Shown in pieces: positions 27,073-35,590 of a DNA stretch of 64,000 bases. Position numbers and translations under genes: made by a program. A model generated the notes under the pieces. The model saw nothing but the letters and a program-made list of their open reading frames with translations. It did not search any database and was not told the DNA's origin. Position 1 is the stretch's first letter. Each line of letters opens with the position of its first letter. Source of the DNA: Pedobacter zeae (GTDB lineage: Bacteria > Bacteroidota > Bacteroidia > Sphingobacteriales > Sphingobacteriaceae); assembly GCF_014196715.1 (NCBI RefSeq), contig NZ_JACIEF010000002.1, positions 620,001-684,000 of the forward strand, in the 5' to 3' direction.

Positions 27073-28095
27073 TTATTGCATTAAGAATTTATATCCACCA
27101 ATATTTTTAAGGGCAATTCCGGTTCCGCGTACTACCGCACGAAGTGGATCTTCTGCAACGTGGACAGGTAATTTAGTTTTAGCAGCCACACGCTTATCTA
27201 AGCCTCTTAATAATGCACCACCACCGGTTAAATAAATACCGGTTTGGTAAATATCTGCTGAAAGCTCGGGAGGGGTAATCTCTAATGCTTTTAAAATCGC
27301 CTCTTCAATTTTAGAAATCGATTTGTCTAAACAGTGTGCAATTTCGGTATAGGAAACGGTGATCTGTTTTGGCACACCCGTCATTAAATCGCGGCCCTGA
27401 ACTGCGAAATCAGCCGGGGCATCCTGTAATTCAGGTAAAGCTGCACCCACTTCAATTTTGATTTTCTCTGCAGTACGGTCGCCGATCATAATGTTATGCT
27501 GACGGCGGATGTAGTTTACAATGTCAGAATCGAAGTTATCACCCGCAACGCGGATCGATTGATCGCAGACAATACCCGATAAGGCAATCACTGCAATTTC
27601 GGTGGTACCACCGCCAATATCGATAATCATGTTACCCATCGGCTCCTCCACATCGATACCGATACCTACAGCAGCTGCCATAGGCTCATGTATCAGGTAT
27701 ACTTCTTTTGCCCCTGCAATCTCAGCGGAGTCGCGCACAGCACGTTTTTCTACCTCTGTAATACCGGAAGGGATACAGATAACCATACGTAAAGAAGGGA
27801 ACATCCATCCTTTACCGCCGTTAAGCATGCGGATCATCCCTTTAATCATGGCTTCTGCGGCATTGAAATCGGCAATTACACCATCTTTCAGCGGACGAAC
27901 GGTTTTGATATTATCGTGGGTTTTACCCTCCATTTGCATGGCCTGACGGCCAATGGCAATAACTTTGTTTGTAGTACGATCAAAAGCAACAATAGATGGT
28001 TCATCTACCACTACTTTGTCGTTATGTATAATCAGGGTATTCGCAGTGCCTAAATCGATAGCAACTTCTTGCGTAAACCAGTTAAATAATCCCAT
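27073..28095 (-). CDS. mreB: Rod shape-determining protein MreB
   Basis: A 340-residue bacterial actin. Nucleotide-binding motifs are visible: VAIDLGTANTLI (phosphate 1), MIIDIGGGTTEIAVI (phosphate 2) and GIYLTGGGALLRGLD (adenosine). It forms short membrane filaments that direct the elongasome. It is the first gene of the five-gene cell-shape operon. A -7-like box (TAAATTTG on the minus strand, at 28121-28128) lies about 26 bases before the start codon and could be the operon promoter. Confidence 0.97.
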   Translation of the reverse strand: MGLFNWFTQEVAIDLGTANTLIIHNDKVVVDEPSIVAFDRTTNKVIAIGRQAMQMEGKTHDNIKTVRPLKDGVIADFNAAEAMIKGMIRMLNGGKGWMFPSLRMVICIPSGITEVEKRAVRDSAEIAGAKEVYLIHEPMAAAVGIGIDVEEPMGNMIIDIGGGTTEIAVIALSGIVCDQSIRVAGDNFDSDIVNYIRRQHNIMIGDRTAEKIKIEVGAALPELQDAPADFAVQGRDLMTGVPKQITVSYTEIAHCLDKSISKIEEAILKALEITPPELSADIYQTGIYLTGGGALLRGLDKRVAAKTKLPVHVAEDPLRAVVRGTGIALKNIGGYKFLMQ

Positions 28096-28314
28096 GTAAG
28101 GTATGTTTTCTTTATTTTATCAAATTTATACTATTCCTAATGTAAAAATAGCTTTTTTATTGTTTTAAGTTTTATTTTCTTCAGTTATTAAACTGTTTTT
28201 AAGACAATTAAAATATTCAGAAAATAAAACTTATAATTCTTAGTGCCGGATTGTGGTGATTGGAAGTTATCGATGTAAAACCTTCCGCCCTTAAACCCTC
28301 AACCTTCTACCTTT

Positions 28315-29841
28315 CTAGTGTTTAAAATGTCTTACACCGGTAGTTACCATGGCAATGCCTTTTTCATTTGCTTTAGCAACAGAGTCAGCATCTTTAATCG
28401 ATCCGCCAGGTTGCAGTACAGCAGTAATTCCGGCATCGGCAGCAATTTCTACACAGTCTGGGAAAGGAAAGAAAGCGTCAGAAGCCATAGCTGCGCCTTT
28501 TACGCTGAAGCCGAAAGAAGCCGCTTTTTCAATCGCTTGCCTTAAAGCATCAACACGAGAAGTTTGTCCAACACCACTTGCAATCAATACATCGTCCTTA
28601 ACCAACACGATGGTATTCGATTTGGTGTGTTTTACGATTTTATTGGCGAAGTACAAATCTTTCAGTTCCTGTGCAGTTGGTGCTTTATCGGTAACGGTTG
28701 TCATTTGCTCCGGCCCCTCGATAATTAAATCTTTGTCCTGCTCAATTACACCATTTAACAAAGTTTTAAATTGTTTTTTGCTCAGTTCTACCTCGTTACG
28801 TTTTAAAATAACGCGGTTTTTCTTTTTACTGAACAATTCTACCGCTTCCGGTTGATAAGAAGGTGCAATTAACACTTCAAAAAACAAGTTGTTAATTTCT
28901 TCTGCAGTCTCCAGGTCAACCTCCGCGTTGGTAATCAATACACCGCCAAAAGCCGAAACCGGATCGCATGCTAAAGCATCAATCCAGGCTTGTTTAACAG
29001 TAGGGCGTGAAGCAATACCACAGGCATTGGTATGTTTTAAGATCGCAAATGTTGGATCGTTAAATTCGTCTATCAGGGCAACAGCGGCATCCACATCAAC
29101 CAGATTGTTATAAGAAAGCTCTTTACCGTTCAATTTTGTAAACATGGCATCTAAATCACCGTAAAATACAGCACCCTGATGAGGATTCTCGCCGTAACGT
29201 AAAGTTTTGGCTTCAGTTACACTTTGTTTGAAAACATCAAGCGGTTCTTCCTGGTTGAAATAGTTGAAAATTGCGGTATCGTAATGTGAAGAAGTATGAA
29301 AAGCTGTTTTAGCATACGATTTACGCTGCGCTAAAGTAGTTTCGCCATTTTGCGCTTCTAATTGTGCCTGTAAAGTCGGATAATCATTTTTAGAGGCAAT
29401 AATCACTACATCGTTAAAGTTTTTAGCGGCAGCACGGATCAGGGAAATACCGCCGATATCGATTTTTTCGATAATCTCTTCCGGCGTTCCGCCAGCTTTT
29501 ACGGTTTCCTCAAAAGGATATAAATCAACAATCACCAAATCAATTTCAGGGATATCATATTCAGCAATCTGTGCCTGGTCGCCGGCTAAGGCCCTACGGT
29601 TTAAAATCCCCCCAAATACTTTAGGGTGTAAGGTTTTAACACGTCCGCCTAAAATAGAAGGATAACCGGTTAAATCTTCAACTGCCGTAACCGGAAGATT
29701 CAAATCTTTAATGAATTGTTCTGTTCCACCGGTAGAAAATAACTGTACACCTTGTGCGGCCAACAATTTTACCAATGGTTCCAAGCCATCTTTATAATAT
29801 ACTGAGATTAAAGCGTTTTTGATTTTAATGGATTGACTCAT
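28315..29841 (-). CDS. purH: Bifunctional AICAR transformylase / IMP cyclohydrolase
   Basis: A 508-residue enzyme for the last two steps of IMP synthesis. The N-terminal IMP cyclohydrolase (MGS-like fold, about 1-150) shows LFSTGGTEQFI and GGRVKTLHPKVFGGIL. The C-terminal AICAR transformylase has RYGENPHQGA and the catalytic KHTNACGIA pair. The chosen start at 29841 opens MSQSIKIKNALISVYYKDG; eight further codons upstream do not resemble the family. It stands alone, separate from purN at 31886. Confidence 0.97.
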   Translation of the reverse strand: MSQSIKIKNALISVYYKDGLEPLVKLLAAQGVQLFSTGGTEQFIKDLNLPVTAVEDLTGYPSILGGRVKTLHPKVFGGILNRRALAGDQAQIAEYDIPEIDLVIVDLYPFEETVKAGGTPEEIIEKIDIGGISLIRAAAKNFNDVVIIASKNDYPTLQAQLEAQNGETTLAQRKSYAKTAFHTSSHYDTAIFNYFNQEEPLDVFKQSVTEAKTLRYGENPHQGAVFYGDLDAMFTKLNGKELSYNNLVDVDAAVALIDEFNDPTFAILKHTNACGIASRPTVKQAWIDALACDPVSAFGGVLITNAEVDLETAEEINNLFFEVLIAPSYQPEAVELFSKKKNRVILKRNEVELSKKQFKTLLNGVIEQDKDLIIEGPEQMTTVTDKAPTAQELKDLYFANKIVKHTKSNTIVLVKDDVLIASGVGQTSRVDALRQAIEKAASFGFSVKGAAMASDAFFPFPDCVEIAADAGITAVLQPGGSIKDADSVAKANEKGIAMVTTGVRHFKH

Positions 29842-30035
29842 TCTACTGAAAATTTTGAGCCGCAAAGGTAGTAAAACAGGGGGATTTATTTAGGTGATGA
29901 AACCAATAAAAATGAAATTATTTGTATATTTTTCTGAATGGGGTATTTTTTATCCTGAATAAGTATTTTCAGCTAGTGAAGCCACATCTGAAATTTATAC
30001 TAGAAGATTGTATATCATGGTTTTACTTGTATTTT

Positions 30036-30404
30036 TTATTGCTTGCCGCTAATTTGGAAATTAGCATACCAATCTTCCAAAACATCTATTACCGGAAGAA
30101 GGGTTTTTCCTAATTCGGTGAGTTTATATTCTACCCGGGGAGGGGATTCTGCAAAAGCCTGCCGTTCAATAAGTCTGTCACGTTCCATTTCTTTCAGCTG
30201 TGTGGTTAATGTACCCTGACTTAAGAAATTCGTTTCGCGCTTAAGCTCGCCAAATCTTTTGGGGCATTTAGCAGCAATGGCTTTAATGAGCATAATTTTC
30301 CATTTACCGCCAATTATTTTAAATACGCCAGTCAACGAAGAGTCATTTAAAAATAAACCTTCGTTTGTAACTGCTTTATGCTCATTATTAGTACTGTTTT
30401 GCAT
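30036..30404 (-). CDS. HxlR-family transcriptional regulator
   Basis: A 122-residue winged helix-turn-helix protein. The family core is clear: IIGGKWKIMLIKAI, then RFGELKRETNFLSQGTLTTQLKEMERDRLIER, then PPRVEYKLTELGKTL. HxlR proteins often sense reactive electrophiles through an N-terminal cysteine; here the only early Cys is in AAKCPKRF, so redox sensing is possible but unproven. It diverges from an MFS exporter gene 76 bp away and most likely represses it. Confidence 0.92.
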   Translation of the reverse strand: MQNSTNNEHKAVTNEGLFLNDSSLTGVFKIIGGKWKIMLIKAIAAKCPKRFGELKRETNFLSQGTLTTQLKEMERDRLIERQAFAESPPRVEYKLTELGKTLLPVIDVLEDWYANFQISGKQ

Positions 30405-30418
30405 ACCTGGTACTGTTT
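30391..30418. promoter_or_regulatory. Candidate HxlR operator (two GTACTGTTT repeats)
   Basis: GTACTGTTT occurs at 30391-30399, over the regulator start codon, and at 30410-30418 in the divergent gap to the exporter. The spacing is 19 bp, nearly two turns. Binding by the adjacent HxlR protein is inference. Confidence 0.4.
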
Positions 30419-30480
30419 AAATGACTACTTGATTGCCATTAAAGTCTTTTTTTCCTTTGAATCTTAAATATAAGAAAAGC

Positions 30481-31878
30481 ATGAAAAAATACAGCAATTG
30501 GCTCCCTTTCCTCATCGCCTGTTCGGCCATATTTTTATCCGTTCTGGATCTGTTCATCGTTAATGTAGCGCTTCCTTCCATAAGAACGGGCATAAAAGGC
30601 ACCCATGCCGAGATGCAGTTGGTCATCGTGATGTATATTATAGGTTATGCTTCATTTTTGATTACCGGGGGGCGTGCAGGCGAGTATTTTGGAAAGAAAA
30701 AAGTGTTTTTAAGCGGAATGCTGATTTTTACCATCGCTTCTTTATCCTGTGGTTTATCACAATCGGCTATCCAATTAAATGCAGCACGTTTTGTACAGGG
30801 AATAAGTAGTGCTTTTATGGTTCCGCAGGGGATTGCTTTTATCCCCGGTTTATTTCCTGATCAAAAGGAACGGGTAAGGATGCTCGGGATTTATGGCAGT
30901 ATTGCAGGTACCGCTTCTGTTATTGGTCAGTTTTTGGGTGGATTGATCCCTGATTTGGGAATTGTTCAGCAGAGTTGGCGTTTGATTTTTTTGATTAATG
31001 TGCCTGTCGGACTAACTGCTGTTGTATTGGGTTTAAAATACCTGAAGGAACTGCCTGTTAAAACAAGCCGGAAATTCGATTTTATCGGCAGCCTTTTACT
31101 GATGTTAACATTAACATTTTTGATTTACCCGCTGATACAGGGCTGGGAGTTGGGTTGGCCACTTTGGAGTCTTTCTATGTTGTTCCTGTCATTAGTATTT
31201 TCGGTTATATTTATTAATTACCAGCGCTTAACGATAAAGACCGGAAATAGTCCGTTGATAAGTATAGGTCTTTTTAAAAATTCAGATTTCAGGATGGGGC
31301 TTTTAATTTCCCTGTTTTATTATCTTGTTCAGGATTCTTATTTTTTGATCAACACCGTTAATTTACAAAGCGGATTAGGGATAAGTTCTGCACATACCGG
31401 GATGTATTTTGTTTGCCAGGGACTCGGTTATGTTATGGCATCAATGTTTTTTACGCCTCTGGTGGCCCGTTATGGTAAATTTATTTCGCTAACAGGATCG
31501 ATTATTATGATCGTAGCACTTGTTTTTCATCTGTTTCTCTTTAATTTAAGTGCTCCGGCACCATTTTACATCGTGATGGTGTTGTTTACATATGGGATAG
31601 GCTGCGGTACAATTTTACCGTCATTAATGACGATCTCATTAAAAAGCACTTCAGAAAATCAGATGGGTGCTTCGTCGGGCATCTACTTAACATTGCAACA
31701 GGTTTCAGTGGCGATAGGGGTTGCCGTTGTAGGGGGTGTTTTTTTCGGCAAGTTGCATTGCCCGAATGTAGCTTCGCAGTTTTCTGTAGCCTATCAATGG
31801 GCAACTTTACTCGATATAGGATTTCTTGTGATTGTTAGTGTATTGTTATTGCTGATGCCAAAAACCAAGAAGGTATAA
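30481..31878 (+). CDS. MFS transporter, DHA2 (14-TM drug:H+ antiporter) type
   Basis: A 465-residue protein with about 14 hydrophobic segments, the EmrB/QacA topology. Motif A-like GGRAGEYFGKKKVF and the motif C-like GIYGSIAGTASVIGQFLGG are visible. Substrates are probably hydrophobic toxins or drugs. The ATG at 30481 is chosen because the upstream TTG extension is not hydrophobic and overlaps the operator region. The divergent HxlR gene suggests inducible expression. It ends 7 bp before the convergent purN. Confidence 0.9.
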   Translation: MKKYSNWLPFLIACSAIFLSVLDLFIVNVALPSIRTGIKGTHAEMQLVIVMYIIGYASFLITGGRAGEYFGKKKVFLSGMLIFTIASLSCGLSQSAIQLNAARFVQGISSAFMVPQGIAFIPGLFPDQKERVRMLGIYGSIAGTASVIGQFLGGLIPDLGIVQQSWRLIFLINVPVGLTAVVLGLKYLKELPVKTSRKFDFIGSLLLMLTLTFLIYPLIQGWELGWPLWSLSMLFLSLVFSVIFINYQRLTIKTGNSPLISIGLFKNSDFRMGLLISLFYYLVQDSYFLINTVNLQSGLGISSAHTGMYFVCQGLGYVMASMFFTPLVARYGKFISLTGSIIMIVALVFHLFLFNLSAPAPFYIVMVLFTYGIGCGTILPSLMTISLKSTSENQMGASSGIYLTLQQVSVAIGVAVVGGVFFGKLHCPNVASQFSVAYQWATLLDIGFLVIVSVLLLLMPKTKKV

Positions 31879-31885
31879 TTTCGAA

Positions 31886-32464
31886 TTATTTTTTTAGTTT
31901 TTTTACAATCGCCTCTACAATGCGGGGGTAGTGCTGGTGTTCGAGCTGTTGGCCTTTAAATTTTACCATTTCCAGGTTGTCGCTTTTATCGATCCTGTAG
32001 CGCGCCTGGTAAATGTATTCCCCTTCATCGTAATTTTCATTTACATAATGGATCGTGATGCCGCCTTCGGTTTCGCCGGCAGCCATTACCGCCTGGTGTA
32101 CATGGTCGCCATACATGCCTTTTCCTCCAAATTTAGGAAGGATTGCAGGATGGATATTGACGATCCTTCCCGGATAGGCGTGGATCAGGTTTTTAGGGAT
32201 CAGCCAAAGGAAACCAGCCAGTACAATAAAATCAATGTCGAGATTTTTAAGCAGATCCACTACCTCATCGGTTTTATAAAATTCGTTTTTATCGAAAATA
32301 TGGGTAGGGATTTCGAAATTATCAGCCCTTTGTAACACATAGGCTTCAGCATTATTGGTTAACACCAAAGAAATTTCAATTTCGTTACTCCTTTTAAAAT
32401 GCTCCATCAGTTTTTGGGCATTTGAACCAGAACCTGATGCAAAGATGGCTATTCGTTTTTTCAC
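31886..32464 (-). CDS. purN: Phosphoribosylglycinamide formyltransferase
   Basis: A 192-residue folate-dependent GAR transformylase of purine synthesis. The N-terminal phosphate-binding loop IAIFASGSGSNAQKLM, the catalytic NIHPAILPKF (Asn and His) and the Asp in VNENYDEGEYIYQ are all present. Length is typical. It is convergent with the MFS gene. Confidence 0.96.
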   Translation of the reverse strand: MKKRIAIFASGSGSNAQKLMEHFKRSNEIEISLVLTNNAEAYVLQRADNFEIPTHIFDKNEFYKTDEVVDLLKNLDIDFIVLAGFLWLIPKNLIHAYPGRIVNIHPAILPKFGGKGMYGDHVHQAVMAAGETEGGITIHYVNENYDEGEYIYQARYRIDKSDNLEMVKFKGQQLEHQHYPRIVEAIVKKLKK

Positions 32465-32768
32465 TCAAAAATCGTTTTGTCCAAAAATAGTATTTTTAAG
32501 GTTGTTTTCTTAAAGCCTGTTCAAAATTCAATAAAAAATAATTATTATACCTCTGCTAAGGGCTTATGTTTTTAATACAAAGAAAGCAATTTCGACAGGC
32601 CGGCATGTGGGAAAAGTATTTTGAAGCTCATAATGGGCAGAAATTAAAAATACCCTTAACCGGAAAGCAATTTTATTCTGTTAGCTAATGTATTCTTAAT
32701 GAAGAATTTTAATGTATTTGGCAACGCGAAAATGGGCTTGGGATTTAATTAAAAAAAAGTTAAAAGTG
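32465..32768. other. Intergenic region before rpsT, nothing clear
   Basis: About 300 bp of AT-rich sequence between divergent purN and rpsT. A 27-codon frame (ATG at 32605) has no recognisable product. No hairpin or repeat stands out. Confidence 0.5.
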
Positions 32769-32801
32769 TTTTGTAGTTTAAAAATATTAATCCTATATTT
32801 G
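32769..32801 (+). promoter_or_regulatory. rpsT promoter
   Basis: TTTTG at 32769-32773, a 20-bp spacer and TATATTTG at 32794-32801 match the Bacteroidota consensus. The start codon of rpsT lies 50 bases downstream. Confidence 0.8.
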
Positions 32802-32851
32802 CAACCCGAATTAAAGGAAACGAATAAAGAAAAATAAAAGGCTAAATAGAA

Positions 32852-33106
32852 ATGGCAAATCATAAATCTTCATTAAAAAGAATTAGAGCAAACGCAACAA
32901 AACGTTTACGTAACAGATATCAGGCAAAAACTACACGTACTTTCATTAAAAGATTGCGTGCTGCAGAAGATAAAAAAACTGCATCTGATTTATTGCCTAA
33001 AGTAATCTCTATGTTAGATCGTTTAGCTAAAAAGAATGTTATCCACAAAAACAAAGCGGCAAATAACAAATCAAAATTAACGAAATTCGTTAACGGTTTA
33101 AAATAA
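32852..33106 (+). CDS. rpsT: 30S ribosomal protein bS20
   Basis: An 84-residue, very basic three-helix protein starting MANHKSSLKRIRANATKRLRN and including KNVIHKNKAANNKSKLTKFV, as in all bS20. It binds 16S rRNA early in 30S assembly. It has its own promoter and a strong terminator, so it is monocistronic. Confidence 0.97.
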   Translation: MANHKSSLKRIRANATKRLRNRYQAKTTRTFIKRLRAAEDKKTASDLLPKVISMLDRLAKKNVIHKNKAANNKSKLTKFVNGLK

Positions 33107-33129
33107 GCCAATTTTTTTACGATATTAGT

Positions 33130-33167
33130 AAAGGCATCTCAACTTTTGGTTGAGATGCCTTTTTTTT
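33130..33167 (+). terminator. rpsT terminator
   Basis: The stem AAAGGCATCTCAAC (33130-33143) pairs with GTTGAGATGCC and following Ts (33149-), ending in eight Ts. Confidence 0.9.
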
Positions 33168-33177
33168 GGTTAAAAAA

Positions 33178-33876
33178 ATGGAAAGCTACGAACAAAAACT
33201 GGGTATAAAATTATGGGCGGAAGAAGACCGCCCACGCGAAAAACTTTTATTGCATGGACGGAGACATTTAACGGATGCCGAACTGATCGCTATTTTAATT
33301 GGCTCGGGAAATAAAAATGAAACCGCCGTAGATTTAAGCAAAAGGATTTTGTCTTTTTATGATAACAATTTAACAAAACTGGGAAAAGCTTCCATCCTCG
33401 AGCTTTCGCGGTTTAGGGGTATCGGAGAGGCCAAAGCGATAACCATTATTGCCGCTCTGGAACTTGGATTGCGAAGAAAGGAAACTGCCGAAGAAACCAT
33501 TACTCATGTTAACACCTCTAAAGATGTTTACAGGTATTTGCATCAAACTTTCGCCAATCTCAATCACGAAGAATTCTGGATCTTGCTTCTAAACAGGTCT
33601 AACCGCGTAATCGGTAAATTTTTAATCAGCAAAGGCGGACAGGCGGGTACGGTAGCCGATCCGAAAATTATTTTTAAAACAGCTTTGGAAAACAATGCTG
33701 CAAATATTGTGCTGGCGCATAATCATCCCTCAGGAAGTTTAAAGCCTAGTGAGAGCGACGATAAATTGACAAGGGATATGGTAGCCTCAGGAAATTTGCT
33801 GAGCCTGTATGTGGTCGATCACCTGATCTTCGCCAATGACCGTTATTATAGTTACAGGGATGAGGATTTAATTTAA
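33178..33876 (+). CDS. radC: RadC-family (JAB/MPN domain) protein
   Basis: A 232-residue protein. The N-terminal helix-hairpin-helix (ILELSRFRGIGEAKAITIIAALELG) leads to the MPN/JAB domain with HNHPSGSLKPSESD, which carries the metal-binding HxHx10D signature. Although named RadC, its role in DNA repair is doubtful in general. The ATG at 33178 is used, just after the rpsT terminator; an upstream TTG lies inside that terminator. Confidence 0.94.
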   Translation: MESYEQKLGIKLWAEEDRPREKLLLHGRRHLTDAELIAILIGSGNKNETAVDLSKRILSFYDNNLTKLGKASILELSRFRGIGEAKAITIIAALELGLRRKETAEETITHVNTSKDVYRYLHQTFANLNHEEFWILLLNRSNRVIGKFLISKGGQAGTVADPKIIFKTALENNAANIVLAHNHPSGSLKPSESDDKLTRDMVASGNLLSLYVVDHLIFANDRYYSYRDEDLI

Positions 33877-33889
33877 AAGATATTCGAAT

Positions 33890-33918
33890 GTTAAACTACA
33901 ATTAACCTTAAATTGGTA
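33890..33918 (+). promoter_or_regulatory. PHO-box-like repeat before the lipid-modification operon
   Basis: GTTAAAC (33890), ATTAACC (33901) and ATTGGTA (33912) are spaced exactly 11 bp apart, a 7+4 layout. ATTAACCT resembles the PyTTAAPyPyT repeat of cyanobacterial Pho boxes. The first gene starts 63 bp after the last unit. The third unit is weak, and the assignment is a hypothesis. Confidence 0.35.
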
Positions 33919-33980
33919 TCATCGCAGCTTAAATCTGGCGGTTACTTGCTAACCCGCATTAATTAATAGTGAATTATATT

Positions 33981-34817
33981 ATGAATACATTAAAAATTAT
34001 CCCTGTTTTTCTATTATTAACCATAATGGCTTTCGCTCAGAAAAAAGCTGTTCCAATTAATATCATTACCTATAACATCCGATTAAATGTAGCATCAGAT
34101 GGCGTTAACGCCTGGCCAAACCGAAAAGATAACGTAAAAGCTTTGGTAAAATTCCATGATGCCGATATTCTCTGCGTACAGGAGGCTTTGCCGGAACAAT
34201 TCGATGCCTTGCTCGAAAATTCTAATTTCGATGTGGTAGGGGCAGGGCGTGATGATGGGAAAAGAAAAGGAGAGTTTTCAGCAGTTTATTTCGATAAAGA
34301 TAGATTTGAAAAGAAAGAGGGCGGTACCTTTTGGTTGTCGGAAACCCCTGATGTTCCCTCAAAGGGATGGGATGCCGCACTTAACCGGGTATGCAGCTGG
34401 GTTAAACTGTACGATAAGCTGAACAAAAAAGAGTTTATCGTTTTTAATACCCATTACGATCATGTTGGGGTAAAAGCGAGAATTGAATCTGCTAAGCTGC
34501 TAAAACAGAAAATACAGCAGATTGCCCCGGCATTACCTGTTGTATTTACAGGCGACCTGAACGTAACACCTGAAACCGAGGCAATCGCAACAATCAAATC
34601 TTTTCTTATCGATGCGAAAGATATTTCTGCAGAGCCTCCATACGGCCCCGCAGGTACTTTTAATGGTTTTGATTTTAACAGCGACCTGAAAAACAGGATC
34701 GATTATATTTTTGTAAACAAAGGGTTTAAGGTGCAGAAATTTGCTGTACTAACAGATAGTAAGGATAAAAGGTATTATTCGGATCATTTACCTGTTTTTT
34801 GCCGTTTATTCTTTTAA
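33981..34817 (+). CDS. Secreted endonuclease/exonuclease/phosphatase-family protein
   Basis: A 278-residue protein with a signal peptide ending near AFAQ (ATG at 33981 preferred over GTG at 33969). The DNase I-like/EEP fold is shown by ITYNIRLNVASDG, LCVQEALPEQFDAL (metal-binding Glu), FNTHYDHVG, VFTGDLNVTPET (Asp-Leu-Asn) and the C-terminal YSDHLPVF (Asp-His pair). Members hydrolyse phosphodiesters in nucleic acids or phosphomonoesters/phosphodiesters in inositides and sphingomyelin. A secreted member could release phosphate or lipid head groups. It is the first of five tightly packed genes, with only 3 bp to the next. Confidence 0.88.
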   Translation: MNTLKIIPVFLLLTIMAFAQKKAVPINIITYNIRLNVASDGVNAWPNRKDNVKALVKFHDADILCVQEALPEQFDALLENSNFDVVGAGRDDGKRKGEFSAVYFDKDRFEKKEGGTFWLSETPDVPSKGWDAALNRVCSWVKLYDKLNKKEFIVFNTHYDHVGVKARIESAKLLKQKIQQIAPALPVVFTGDLNVTPETEAIATIKSFLIDAKDISAEPPYGPAGTFNGFDFNSDLKNRIDYIFVNKGFKVQKFAVLTDSKDKRYYSDHLPVFCRLFF

Positions 34818-34820
34818 CAG

Positions 34821-35585
34821 ATGCTGTTAAAATCTGTATCTCCATTTCCTTTCCAATTCGAACTTTTTGGCAACCAATACCATTACCACTATATTTTCGA
34901 AACCCTGGCCTTTATAGTTGGTGTAAGGTTGTATTATTACTATAAAAAGGGAAATGCAGATCCGATATCTGACGACAACAGGCTGTGGATTATGTTGGGG
35001 GCCATGCTTGGCGCTTTGATCGGTTCGCGCATAATTGCCGTGCTCGAAACTCCTCAGGTACTTAGCCATCTTAGTTTTTCGGTTCTTTACCAGAGTAAAA
35101 CCATTGTGGGCGGTTTGCTTGGTGGTTTATTCGGGGTCGAATTAATTAAAAAGATAATTGGTGTGAATATCGCCTCCGGAGACATCTATGTTATCCCGAT
35201 TTTGGTCGCCCTCATTATCGGCCGTATCGGTTGCTTTTCGATGGGGATCGATGAGCCGACCTATGGTATTCCTACCCACCTGTTTACCGGGATGGATTTA
35301 GGTGATGGTATACGCCGGCATCCCATCATGCTTTACGAAATAGTTTACCTCATCCTTTTGATTGTTCTTTTTAACAGCATCAAACATCAAGAACTGATCA
35401 ATGGCGATCGCTTTAAACTATTGATGTTGTTGTATTTCTTATTTCGCTTCCTGATCGAATTTATTAAGCCTTACCATTCATTATTTTTAAGTTTAAGCAG
35501 CATTCATTGGTCAGCATTGTTTATTTTTATTTATTATTATCGATTCATCATCAGAATTTCAAAGAAGATAACAGCTAAACAGTAA
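34821..35585 (+). CDS. Lgt-like integral membrane protein (diverged)
   Basis: A 254-residue membrane protein with about seven hydrophobic segments in the arrangement of prolipoprotein diacylglyceryl transferase. GRIGCFSMG (134-142) corresponds to the Lgt signature GRxGNFxNG, and RRHPIMLYE (165-173) to the conserved Arg and HPxxLYE. The segment SKTIVGG (92-98) stands where Lgt has a catalytic SFHGG, so the essential His seems to be missing and the signature Asn is Cys. It is therefore probably not a standard Lgt but a relative that binds phosphatidylglycerol or another lipid. It lies 5 bp before the radical SAM gene. Confidence 0.8.
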   Translation: MLLKSVSPFPFQFELFGNQYHYHYIFETLAFIVGVRLYYYYKKGNADPISDDNRLWIMLGAMLGALIGSRIIAVLETPQVLSHLSFSVLYQSKTIVGGLLGGLFGVELIKKIIGVNIASGDIYVIPILVALIIGRIGCFSMGIDEPTYGIPTHLFTGMDLGDGIRRHPIMLYEIVYLILLIVLFNSIKHQELINGDRFKLLMLLYFLFRFLIEFIKPYHSLFLSLSSIHWSALFIFIYYYRFIIRISKKITAKQ

Positions 35586-35590
35586 ACATT

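Noticed and set aside
32605-32688. 27-residue frame MWEKYFEAHNGQ before rpsT
   Set aside because: Too short, no family and no promoter or ribosome-binding evidence.
34821-35585. Assignment as the housekeeping lgt
   Set aside because: The catalytic SFHGG and GRxGN signatures are altered and the genetic context is not that of lgt.
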